Positions 39,615-48,291 of a stretch of 64,000 nt of DNA are shown in pieces. Position 1 is the stretch's first letter, and every line of letters starts with the position of its first letter. Origin of the DNA: an uncultured Prochlorococcus sp. Lineage in GTDB: Bacteria > Cyanobacteriota > Cyanobacteriia > PCC-6307 > Cyanobiaceae. The stretch is taken from positions 62,001-126,000 of the forward strand of contig CACOCT010000002.1 of assembly GCA_902625845.1 (NCBI GenBank), in the 5' to 3' direction. A program made the position numbers and the translations under genes. The notes beneath the pieces were generated by a model. The model saw only the letters and a program-made list of their open reading frames with translations, made no database searches and was not told the DNA's origin.

Positions 39615-40553
39615 TTAGAATTCTGCTCCATTAATCATTTCAATATTCACTTCTTCAATTTGATTATTCTCTAACCTGAAATATTCAGTCTGTGGGATTC
39701 TATTCTCCTTAAATTTCTTATGTAAGTCTTTTTCTAAAGTTTCATAGTTAGAGCATCTAACAACATTTAGAATCTCATCTGGTTTAAGTTGATTAAATCT
39801 TCTTAAAAGATTATCTGTAATACCTATTTTGAAAATATCTTTGTTCCGAATAAAATAAACAAAACCTTTCGCTCCAAAATCTTTTACCTCGATAATTTTC
39901 TCCTTTGGTTCTTCGCCATTAAGAGTTTTTGTTCTTTCTGAATAAAACCTTAATAGTAATTTTGCTGCTTTATTAATATCCTCTCTGTTGTAGAAAAATG
40001 CTTTTAAATATGATTCCCATCTTTGTTTAATTTCTGGTGTCGAATAATCTCCACCTGTGTATTGAATATTTGTCTCATAGAATTTCATAATATCCAAAGG
40101 ATTTTCATCAATTCCAAAAGCATTCCATAAATAACCAACTATTGGTTTGTTCATTTCGTATTGAACTTTGATATATTTCTCATAATTTTCTTTGTTACCA
40201 ACTGTCCCTGAGTTTCTCCATGAATCAAAACTTTCAAAAATTGGAAAGCAATCATTAAATTCATATTCAAAAACTTCATCATCATCCTCATCATCTTCAT
40301 CTGCCTCAAACTCCAAAACTCCACTAACAATCCCTCTTAAATCACTTGGTTCCATGCCTTTAAAGATTTGCTTTACACTATCCAAACAAATTCTTAAATC
40401 TAATTTTTCCTCATCAGACATCCATATTTTTTTAGAAGCATTTAACTTTTCCTCTAATTCAATTTTCATTTCATTAAGAGGTTCAGTAATCTCATGAAAA
40501 AAATCAAGAATTTCATCTTCATTCTTTTCCCAAATATTTTTATAAGTATCCAT
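39615..40553 (-). CDS. T5orf172 / GIY-YIG-like domain protein
   Basis: C-terminal GFVYFIRNKDIFKIGITDNLLRRFNQLKPDEILNVVRCSNYETLEKDLHKKFKENRIPQTEYFRL. Confidence 0.75.
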   Translation of the reverse strand: MDTYKNIWEKNEDEILDFFHEITEPLNEMKIELEEKLNASKKIWMSDEEKLDLRICLDSVKQIFKGMEPSDLRGIVSGVLEFEADEDDEDDDEVFEYEFNDCFPIFESFDSWRNSGTVGNKENYEKYIKVQYEMNKPIVGYLWNAFGIDENPLDIMKFYETNIQYTGGDYSTPEIKQRWESYLKAFFYNREDINKAAKLLLRFYSERTKTLNGEEPKEKIIEVKDFGAKGFVYFIRNKDIFKIGITDNLLRRFNQLKPDEILNVVRCSNYETLEKDLHKKFKENRIPQTEYFRLENNQIEEVNIEMINGAEF

Positions 40554-40603
40554 TTTTTATGAGCGATGATACTATCTTAATCATTACTTGAGTTTCAGAG
40601 TAA

Positions 40604-41530
40604 ATGAAAGAATATTACAGGGTAATGCTTGGAAGAAAAAGTATATTTGCGAAGGAATGTAGAGAGAAAGGGTTTATTTTTGGCAATTTTGATATTGATC
40701 AAGATCTAACAGAATCATTAACTGAGGACTTGAGAGATTTTAATAAAGAATTTATTCCGATATATCTTCAAAAAAATCCTGAAAAGAGTAAATTTTCTGC
40801 TGGTTCAAGTTGTGGATTTCTCTGGACTATTTCTAAAAAAATAAAGAAGGGAGATATTGTATTCTCACCAGATGGTGAAGGAAATTACTTTGTAGGTGAA
40901 GTAACTGGTGATTATCAATATATTCCTGATTCGGATAAACCTCATAGAAGAGAAGTTAAATGGGGATTAGAAAAAATTGATAGAGCAGATATGAGTCAAG
41001 AATTAAAGTATTCAACAGGTTCTATTGGAACAGTCTGTCAGATAAGCAAATATAAAAAAGAATTAGAAAAATTAATAAAGGGAGAAGTTTTCAGTCCAGT
41101 CATTACAACAACCGATGAGACTATCGAAGACCCAACCGTTTTTGCTCTTGAAAAACATTTAGAGGATTTTTTAATCCATAATTGGAATCAAACACCTCTA
41201 GGTAAGAAATATGATATCTACAAAGATGAAGAAAATTCTGGGCAACAATTTCCAACTGATACTGGACCAATTGATATTCTTGCTATTAGTAAAGATAAGA
41301 AAGAAGTATTAGTTGTTGAATTAAAAAAAGGTAGAGCAAGTGATGCTGTTGTTGGACAAATTCAGAGATATATGGGATATGTCACCGAATGTATTGCTGA
41401 AGATACTCAACAAGTAAAAGGGATCATAATTGCTCTTGATGACGATAAAAGGATTAAGTTTGCTCTTAAGGTTGCTCCAAATATTGATTTCTATCGGTAC
41501 GAAGTTAAGTTTAATTTGATCAAAGAATGA
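40604..41530 (+). CDS. PD-(D/E)XK (NucS-like) nuclease with possible EVE/PUA-like N-terminal domain
   Basis: GPIDILAISKDKKEVLVVELKKGRASDAVVGQIQRYMGYV gives D..E-x-K..Q pattern. Confidence 0.75.
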   Translation: MKEYYRVMLGRKSIFAKECREKGFIFGNFDIDQDLTESLTEDLRDFNKEFIPIYLQKNPEKSKFSAGSSCGFLWTISKKIKKGDIVFSPDGEGNYFVGEVTGDYQYIPDSDKPHRREVKWGLEKIDRADMSQELKYSTGSIGTVCQISKYKKELEKLIKGEVFSPVITTTDETIEDPTVFALEKHLEDFLIHNWNQTPLGKKYDIYKDEENSGQQFPTDTGPIDILAISKDKKEVLVVELKKGRASDAVVGQIQRYMGYVTECIAEDTQQVKGIIIALDDDKRIKFALKVAPNIDFYRYEVKFNLIKE

Positions 41531-41552
41531 GAGGAAATTAGGATTGATTGGA

Positions 41553-41596
41553 TTACACTAACTAATTTTTAAAATTACACTAACTTTACACTAACT
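41553..41596. repeat. TTACACTAACT iterons x3 (22- and 11-bp spacing)
   Basis: Copies at 41553, 41575, 41586. Confidence 0.85.
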
Positions 41597-41741
41597 TTTT
41601 AAAAAAATTATTTATTTTATAACAAATCTAGTGGATATTATTGGAATGTACTGAATATCTATTTCTTCCCTAACTCCTTTTATAGAAACAAAAAAAGAGA
41701 CTTATGAGGTCTCTTGATTGTTCTTGGATTTTGTTAATGAA

Positions 41742-41813
41742 CTCCCCGGGCGGGATTCGAACCTGCGACCAATCGGTTAACAGCCGATCGCTCTACCGCT
41801 GAGCTACCGAGGA
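41742..41813 (-). tRNA. tRNA-Asn (GUU)
   Basis: TCCTCGGTAGCTCAGCGGTAGAGCGATCGGCTGTTAACCGATTGGTCGCAGGTTCGAATCCCGCCCGGGGAG, full cloverleaf, anticodon GTT. Confidence 0.96.
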
Positions 41814-41858
41814 ATATTAAGAATTTAGCCCTTACACCCACCAAATGACAAGGGGGGG

Positions 41859-42545
41859 TTAATTATATTTTAAATTATTTGGGTTTTGCCAAGTTGATAA
41901 TTTACCCATATTCATTACAGAAACTTTATCTGCATAAACTAATTCATCTAATCTATGAGTAATCCATAACACAGTTATAGGATTGTTTTTGTTTTGAATT
42001 AAAGATTTTATGATATCAAGTATTTTTTTTCTACTCAGCTGATCTAAAAGTGCCGTTGGCTCATCCATTAAAATAAAATTACTTTCACTGATAAGAGCCG
42101 ATGCTATAGCTAATCTTTGTTTTTGACCACCGCTTAGAGTATGTATAGGTTTTTTCCAAAAACCTTTTAAACCTACAGAATTTAGGGAATGTTTAACCTT
42201 TTTATCAATAATTTTTTTAGTAAAATTACCTTTTATATTTAAAATTAATTCACTCCCACAAGTAGGCATTAATATTTGATGATCTGGATTTTGAAATACT
42301 AGAGATAAATTAGAGGGTCGATTGATATATCCATAAGTTGGCTGCAAAATTCCTTTAATTAGTTTCAGCAGAGTACTTTTACCACATCCATTTTTTCCAA
42401 CCAACATCCATAAACCCGGCGCTGATAGAGAGAAGCTACAATTTTTTATAACAAAATCTTTTTTATCATGCCAAGTGAAATAGACATCTTCAAAAATTAA
42501 CTTGTCGCATTTATCTTCCTTTGATATTCCATAAATAGACATCAC
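41859..42545 (-). CDS. ABC transporter ATP-binding protein
   Basis: GKNGCGKSTLL, LSGGQKQRLAIASALI, LMDEPTALLD. Confidence 0.92.
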   Translation of the reverse strand: MMSIYGISKEDKCDKLIFEDVYFTWHDKKDFVIKNCSFSLSAPGLWMLVGKNGCGKSTLLKLIKGILQPTYGYINRPSNLSLVFQNPDHQILMPTCGSELILNIKGNFTKKIIDKKVKHSLNSVGLKGFWKKPIHTLSGGQKQRLAIASALISESNFILMDEPTALLDQLSRKKILDIIKSLIQNKNNPITVLWITHRLDELVYADKVSVMNMGKLSTWQNPNNLKYN

Positions 42546-42812
42546 TTAGCTTTCTAAGGAAAACCCTGGCCTTTTTGAACCACCAGCTATTGCAGACTTT
42601 TCATAAATTTGAACAGCTATAATTTCTTTAGACAATACAGCTATAGATTTACCCTTCATTTTGTCACATGTCAAATCAATTAATACAGAATCTGCATTTT
42701 CTCTCATCGCGTTTTTAATCTGCTCATAAACCCTTAAGACATCATCATGTTCTTTCTTTTGTATTGAGATTGGGAATGGTGAATATCTCAGGGATAATTC
42801 TAAAGTGAACAT
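42546..42812 (-). CDS. UPF0367-like conserved cyanobacterial protein
   Basis: MFTLELSLRYSPFPISIQKK...; conserved-looking 88-aa protein. Confidence 0.6.
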   Translation of the reverse strand: MFTLELSLRYSPFPISIQKKEHDDVLRVYEQIKNAMRENADSVLIDLTCDKMKGKSIAVLSKEIIAVQIYEKSAIAGGSKRPGFSLES

Positions 42813-42960
42813 AAAATCTTTTAATCTAATAATAGATTAACTATAGAAACTTCCAATAGAAAAAGATATATTTATAAATAAGGTATTTTCTTAAAAATAA
42901 GAAATAAGTTTATTATTAAGTAAATATTAATTTCTTTAATAATTTAGAAACTATCATAAT

Positions 42961-43929
42961 ATGGATATTGCCAACGATATTACCCACCTTGTCGGTAACA
43001 CACCATTAGTAAGACTAAATAGAATTAGAAAAGAATATAACTGTTACCCAGAAATAATTGCGAAATTAGAAAGTTTTAATCCTTCTGCATCTGTCAAGGA
43101 TAGAATTGCTTACTCGATGATCTTATCAGCAGAAAATAAAGGCCTCATATCTCCAGAAAAGACAACTTTAATAGAAGCTACTAGTGGAAATACTGGAATT
43201 GCTCTAGCCATGGTATCAGCTGCTAAAGGTTACAAATTAATACTTACTATGCCAGACACAATGAGTATCGAGCGGAGAGCAATGTTAAGAGCATACGGAG
43301 CTGAATTAAGATTAACGCCAGGATATGAAGGAATGAAAGGTGCACTAAATCTTGCAAAAGAATTAGCCAACAATATAAATAATAGTTTTCAATTTAATCA
43401 ATTTGAAAACCTTGCAAATCCTTCAATTCACGCAAAAACAACAGCCAAGGAAATATGGGAGCAATCCAATCATAATGTAGATGGTCTAGTTACTGGAGTA
43501 GGAACAGGTGGCACTGTTACTGGCTGCGCTAGTTATCTCAAAGAAGTAAATCCAAGATGTAAAATCTTTGCTGTTGAACCCGAAAAAAGCGCAGTTTTAT
43601 CTGGTAAAAGTCCTGGTGCTCATCAAATTCAAGGCATCGGAGCAGGTTTCATTCCAAAAGTTTTAAAAAAAGATTTAATTGATGAAGTATTAACAATTCA
43701 AGACGAGGAGGCATTTTATTTTGGAAGAGTTTTAGCTAAGAAAGAGGGACTCTTATCAGGGATCAGTAGTGGTGCCGCACTCGCAGCGACAATTCATATA
43801 GGGAAGAGAAAAGAATTTAAGGATAAAAGAATTATTGTAATCTTGCCAAGCTTTGGTGAAAGATATTTATCTACGGCAATGTTTGATTCTAATACATCTA
43901 TTCAAGCTAGAAATGATGGATATTTATAA
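42961..43929 (+). CDS. cysK: cysteine synthase
   Basis: NPSASVKDRIA, EATSGNTGIALA, GVGTGGTVTG motifs. Confidence 0.92.
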   Translation: MDIANDITHLVGNTPLVRLNRIRKEYNCYPEIIAKLESFNPSASVKDRIAYSMILSAENKGLISPEKTTLIEATSGNTGIALAMVSAAKGYKLILTMPDTMSIERRAMLRAYGAELRLTPGYEGMKGALNLAKELANNINNSFQFNQFENLANPSIHAKTTAKEIWEQSNHNVDGLVTGVGTGGTVTGCASYLKEVNPRCKIFAVEPEKSAVLSGKSPGAHQIQGIGAGFIPKVLKKDLIDEVLTIQDEEAFYFGRVLAKKEGLLSGISSGAALAATIHIGKRKEFKDKRIIVILPSFGERYLSTAMFDSNTSIQARNDGYL

Positions 43930-43937
43930 CCAAATTA

Positions 43938-44615
43938 ATGATGAAAAATTTTTATAAAGAACTAGGTTTAAAGAAAAATGCTAACAGAAATGAAATAAAG
44001 TCTGCATATCGTTTATTAGCTAAAAAATACCATCCTGATACTGGAGGCGATAATGAAAGGTTCCTAGCTTTACAACTCGCTTGGGAGACTTTAAATGATC
44101 CTCAAAAAAAAGCCATCTATGACAAATCACTGCTTAATGATGAAAGTTATGCTGTTAGTAAAAATAAACATTGGTCATCAGAACTAAAAAATAAAAAAAA
44201 TAACTCCACAAATAAAGATCAAGATATTAAAGATTGGATAAAGAAAATATATACCCCAATCAATAGATTCATCTCACAAGTAATAAAACCTTTAAATGAT
44301 GAAATTAAAAAGCTCTCAGCTGATCCTTACGATGATGAACTAATGGATGCATTCACTTCTTATTTAATTGAAAGTAGAAAAAAAATTGAAAAAGCCTCAT
44401 TTCTTTTTAAATCTCAGGCAGTTCCAAGTTCTATTTCCTCTATTGGATTGGACTTGTACCATTGTTTTTCTCAAGTTCAAGATGCATTAGATGAATTAGA
44501 TAGATATACACAAGGATATGTTGATGACTATTTATTTGATGGAAAGCAAATGATGAAAGAGGCTAAAAGAATTCAACTAAAGATGAACATTAACAAGAGA
44601 AATATTTCCTTTTAA
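43938..44615 (+). CDS. DnaJ-domain protein
   Basis: FYKELGLKKNANRNEIKSAYRLLAKKYHPDTGGD. Confidence 0.88.
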   Translation: MMKNFYKELGLKKNANRNEIKSAYRLLAKKYHPDTGGDNERFLALQLAWETLNDPQKKAIYDKSLLNDESYAVSKNKHWSSELKNKKNNSTNKDQDIKDWIKKIYTPINRFISQVIKPLNDEIKKLSADPYDDELMDAFTSYLIESRKKIEKASFLFKSQAVPSSISSIGLDLYHCFSQVQDALDELDRYTQGYVDDYLFDGKQMMKEAKRIQLKMNINKRNISF

Positions 44616-44618
44616 GTA

Positions 44619-44864
44619 TCAACTCTCAGCAGGAGTATATTCCTTAAGTTGCTCTAATTTAAACCATACATCTGGGACTGGTCTTCTCCATCTTACTTGC
44701 GCATAATCTTCTTTAATACCAAGTATTTCACCAGGGCCCTCAAATACATAATTTGGTAATTCAATATCACTTGCCAAAGATTCCACACTGTTTGTATATT
44801 TTTCCCTATCAAGGACGACTAAACTTCCTTTTTTTAGTGGTTTTTTTTGTATTGATTCCGTCAT
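44619..44864 (-). CDS. ndhO: NAD(P)H-quinone oxidoreductase subunit O
   Basis: KKGSLVVLDREKY...YVFEGPGEILGIKEDYAQVRWRRPVPDVWFKLEQL. Confidence 0.85.
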   Translation of the reverse strand: MTESIQKKPLKKGSLVVLDREKYTNSVESLASDIELPNYVFEGPGEILGIKEDYAQVRWRRPVPDVWFKLEQLKEYTPAES

Positions 44865-45003
44865 AAACTCATAATCAAAACTTAATAATAATCTATTGAA
44901 TTAGACATAGAAACGCATCTTACAAAATAAAACAAGGAATGTTTTCTAAATGTCTGCAGAAAACAAAAAAATTATCTAAGGTTTAATAATATTCATTAAA
45001 AAA

Positions 45004-45933
45004 ATGCGAATTTTATTGTTAGGTTGCACTGGTTTTATTGGAAAGAGTTTAATCCCAAAATTAATATCTGATGGACATGAATTATGTATAGTTAGTAGAA
45101 AAAATATTAATCAGTTAAAAATTAATTATTCTTTTGAAAAGATTGCATTTTTGAAATTGAATTTGGCTCAAGAGAAAAGTTGGGATGATATTAACCTTTT
45201 AAATCAACTTAAAAGTTGCGATGGAATAATCAATCTTATTGGAGAACCTATTACTGACAAGAGATGGTCAGACGAACAAAAAGTAGAAATTGAGAAGAGC
45301 AGAATAAATACTACTTCTAATTTGATGGAAAATCTTAAAAAAAATAAAATCAATCCAAAAGTTATAATAAATGCTTCCGCTATAGGATTTTATGGGACTA
45401 GCTTAGATAAGATATTTGATGAGACAAGTCCTGGCGGCAAAGATTTTCTTGCAAATTTATGCAAAAAGTGGGAAGAAGCTGCTTCTCAAAAACCATTCTT
45501 TACAAGATTAGTTATTCTAAGGATTGGGATAGTACTAGGAGTTAATGGTGGAGCTTTAGGTAAAATGCTACCAATCTTTAAAGTTGGATTAGGAGGTCCT
45601 ATTGGGGATGGAAATCAATGGATGAGTTGGATTCACATAGATGACTTATGCAACATTATCGTTAATGGAATAAAAGATAAAAAATATTCTGGAATAATTA
45701 ATGCTGTATCTCCAGAACCTGTCAAGATGAGAGAATTTTCATCGAAATTAGCGCAGTGCCTTCAAAGACCAAATTTGTTACCCGTTCCAGGTGCAACTTT
45801 AAAATTAATTTTAGGAGATGGTTCTAAATTGTTATTAGAAGGTCAAAAGATAAAAAGCATTAAGTTAAATAATTTTTTTAAATTTAAATATCCTTTTCTT
45901 CAGGAAGCACTTTCTTCTTTAACCAAGAAATAA
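45004..45933 (+). CDS. NAD-dependent epimerase (TIGR01777/YfcH family)
   Basis: LLGCTGFIGKSL; SAIGFYG; WMSWIHIDDL. Confidence 0.88.
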   Translation: MRILLLGCTGFIGKSLIPKLISDGHELCIVSRKNINQLKINYSFEKIAFLKLNLAQEKSWDDINLLNQLKSCDGIINLIGEPITDKRWSDEQKVEIEKSRINTTSNLMENLKKNKINPKVIINASAIGFYGTSLDKIFDETSPGGKDFLANLCKKWEEAASQKPFFTRLVILRIGIVLGVNGGALGKMLPIFKVGLGGPIGDGNQWMSWIHIDDLCNIIVNGIKDKKYSGIINAVSPEPVKMREFSSKLAQCLQRPNLLPVPGATLKLILGDGSKLLLEGQKIKSIKLNNFFKFKYPFLQEALSSLTKK

Positions 45934-46153
45934 ATGCTATTAATAATGTACTAAAGATTAGAATTGTTATTGCAGGTAATATAAAAGGCTCCCAAATCCT
46001 CCTAAAAAAGTCAAGAAAAATAGATTTCCCATTGATGTTCATAATCAATGAAAATATAAAAAATAACGCACTAAAAATTACTATAAATAAATTACACAAT
46101 AAAAAATTATCCAAATATTTTTTAAAATCAAATCTTGAAATAAAATCAATCAT
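45884..46153 (-). CDS. small membrane protein
   Basis: Two hydrophobic segments; overlaps neighbour ends. Confidence 0.5.
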   Translation of the reverse strand: MIDFISRFDFKKYLDNFLLCNLFIVIFSALFFIFSLIMNINGKSIFLDFFRRIWEPFILPAITILIFSTLLIAFISWLKKKVLPEEKDI

Positions 46154-47348
46154 TGATTAAATACTTTTCTATATCAGATATTATTTTTACAGTAGCATTT
46201 TTATTTCCAAGTCTATTTCTAGCATTCTCTTTACAGGACTTCAAAAAAGAATTATCTAACTTCATTAGATACATAATTTTGATAATCAAATCTATAGTTC
46301 CACTAATCTGCTCATTTTTATTAGAAAAATTTGTAAAGCAATACACATGCTGACCTAATAATCTACGCTGAGCTTCTGCAAATCCCTTGGTAAACTGAGG
46401 ACCCTTCCCTTCTACCTGTATAACTGGTTTTGACATACCTATTACTTGTTCAGCAGCAGTGCCAGACATACTTATTGCTAAATCAGATTCAGTTAAAATA
46501 TCATCAAAAGAATTCCATTTAAAAAAAACTTTAATAGATTTATAACTATATAGAAGTTTAAAATTACTAGGTGATATCTCCTCAAATTGCCAATTTCTCA
46601 TTTTCAATATATTTTGCACATTTTCCATTTTCAGATCTGATGAAAGAGCAAAATTAAATTTTATTCTTTTAAAGAATTTATAATTAGCAAGTTGTTGAAT
46701 AATATCTAGCATTAAATTAAAATTATTTATCACTTCAATAATTCTACTTCCAGGTAATAAAGCGATATGAAATGAATTATTTGAATCCTTATTCTTATTT
46801 TTTAATAATTTATCAATAAATGGATTACCAAAAAATAGAACTTCTTTTTTAAATTGATTACTTAAATCAATAGAGGTAAGGAGATCTCTTGCGTAAATTC
46901 TTATTGAATTTGGCGATTTTAAAAAATATTTGCATGGCCAAGGAAGATTCAATTTACCCTCATAGTGACTTGAATATGCGACTAGATATGTAAAATATTT
47001 TTTTCTAGATAACCATGCAAAAAAAATTGGGACTATATCACCAACCACAAGGAAATAATCATATTTTTTTCTTATTTGGACAACAATCCAAATTTTTTTT
47101 AAAAAATAATATATTTGACCATTAAATAAATCATATAATCTTCCTTTTAGGGAGTTATAACCTAAGCCTCCAGTATTAAATTTTCTTGTTTTGCCAATTA
47201 TATTTATTTTTTCTTTTTTATATGCTTCACCTGAACCAACTATTGGCAAAGCTTCAACTTTATTTCCAATTGATATTAATCTTCTCGCTAAAATACATCC
47301 AGATAAATCTTCACCATGACCATTACTTAATACTAAAATACTTGACAA
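46146..47348 (-). CDS. lipid-A-disaccharide synthase-like glycosyltransferase family protein
   Basis: LVLSNGHGEDLSGC; ALLPGSRIIEVINN; MSGTAAEQVIGMSKPVIQVEGKGPQF. Confidence 0.75.
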   Translation of the reverse strand: MSSILVLSNGHGEDLSGCILARRLISIGNKVEALPIVGSGEAYKKEKINIIGKTRKFNTGGLGYNSLKGRLYDLFNGQIYYFLKKIWIVVQIRKKYDYFLVVGDIVPIFFAWLSRKKYFTYLVAYSSHYEGKLNLPWPCKYFLKSPNSIRIYARDLLTSIDLSNQFKKEVLFFGNPFIDKLLKNKNKDSNNSFHIALLPGSRIIEVINNFNLMLDIIQQLANYKFFKRIKFNFALSSDLKMENVQNILKMRNWQFEEISPSNFKLLYSYKSIKVFFKWNSFDDILTESDLAISMSGTAAEQVIGMSKPVIQVEGKGPQFTKGFAEAQRRLLGQHVYCFTNFSNKNEQISGTIDLIIKIMYLMKLDNSFLKSCKENARNRLGNKNATVKIISDIEKYLIND

Positions 47349-47349
47349 A

Positions 47350-47766
47350 TTAAAAATCCAACCACTTTTTAACTTTTTTTAATTCTGGCCATTCTGGATA
47401 TTTTGAGAACCCGTCTTCAACTGATAATTTTAGATCTTTCTCCAAATCAGGAGCCATAATCATGATCCTTTTAATTAAATCAATATTTTCTCTAACTCCT
47501 TTTGTATCTGTTGCTAATAAAGCTAGAGATAGATTCATACGTGCTTGCAAATCTTGACCATTTAATTTAACAGCTTGTTTAGCAGCGAATAGTGCTTCAT
47601 TATTATTTTTTAGCAACAAATAAAGCCATGCTAGACAAGTCCATGCGGCAAAATGATTAGGAATTTGATTAATTATTTTTTTAAAATCATCCACTAAAGG
47701 TAGTAAATCTTCTCCTGCTTCATATTTAGATAAAGCTGCATTAAATTCCGCTTCAATATCATTCAT
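47350..47766 (-). CDS. TPR-like protein
   Basis: HFAAWTCLAWLYLLLKNNNEALFAAKQAVKLNGQDLQARMNLSLALL. Confidence 0.75.
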   Translation of the reverse strand: MNDIEAEFNAALSKYEAGEDLLPLVDDFKKIINQIPNHFAAWTCLAWLYLLLKNNNEALFAAKQAVKLNGQDLQARMNLSLALLATDTKGVRENIDLIKRIMIMAPDLEKDLKLSVEDGFSKYPEWPELKKVKKWLDF

Positions 47767-47780
47767 ATTTTTAAAATTGT

Positions 47781-48173
47781 TTAAACAGCAAAAGAACTAC
47801 CACAACCGCATGTTTGCGATGCATTGGGATTAGTAAAGTTAAATCCTCCCCCAATTAGTTCAGTACTGAAATCTAACTGCATCCCATAGATATAAAGTAA
47901 ACTTTTCGGATCACAAACAACTTGAAAAGCGACATCCTCACTCAGTGAATAATCATAAATTTTATCATCAGAATTTATCTCATCTTCTCCAATAAAATCC
48001 ATTGTATAACTCATACCACTGCATCCTCCAGATCTTACTCCAACTCTCAGTGCTTTTTTATCAACTTGATTTTTAATCAAATTAGATATTTGTTGTATTG
48101 CGGTACCAGTAATAAGTATTCCCTTCCCATCATCAGAATTTTTTAATTTTTCATTAATTTTGGTTTCTGTCAT
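47781..48173 (-). CDS. A-type iron-sulfur carrier (IscA/SufA family)
   Basis: LRVGVRSGGCSGMSYTMDF; C-terminal CGCGSSF. Confidence 0.93.
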   Translation of the reverse strand: MTETKINEKLKNSDDGKGILITGTAIQQISNLIKNQVDKKALRVGVRSGGCSGMSYTMDFIGEDEINSDDKIYDYSLSEDVAFQVVCDPKSLLYIYGMQLDFSTELIGGGFNFTNPNASQTCGCGSSFAV

Positions 48174-48291
48174 ATCTGAAGTAACTCATAACCTATATTA
48201 TAAAAATGATTAGCTTGGTGCATTCCTCATACCCTTAGCATATTCTTTTTGTTATAAATGCGTATTATTTTTGTTATAATTAAACGAAAAC

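Noticed and set aside
38662-41596. TTACACTAACT repeats as a CRISPR array
   Set aside because: Units are only 11 bp, adjacent or one helical turn apart, split into three clusters, no unique spacers and no cas genes; iteron/arm-site interpretation fits better.
13900-41740. Island integrase or transposase
   Set aside because: Looked for tyrosine/serine recombinase and transposase motifs in all listed ORFs; none found. Absence is from reading only and a profile search would be decisive.
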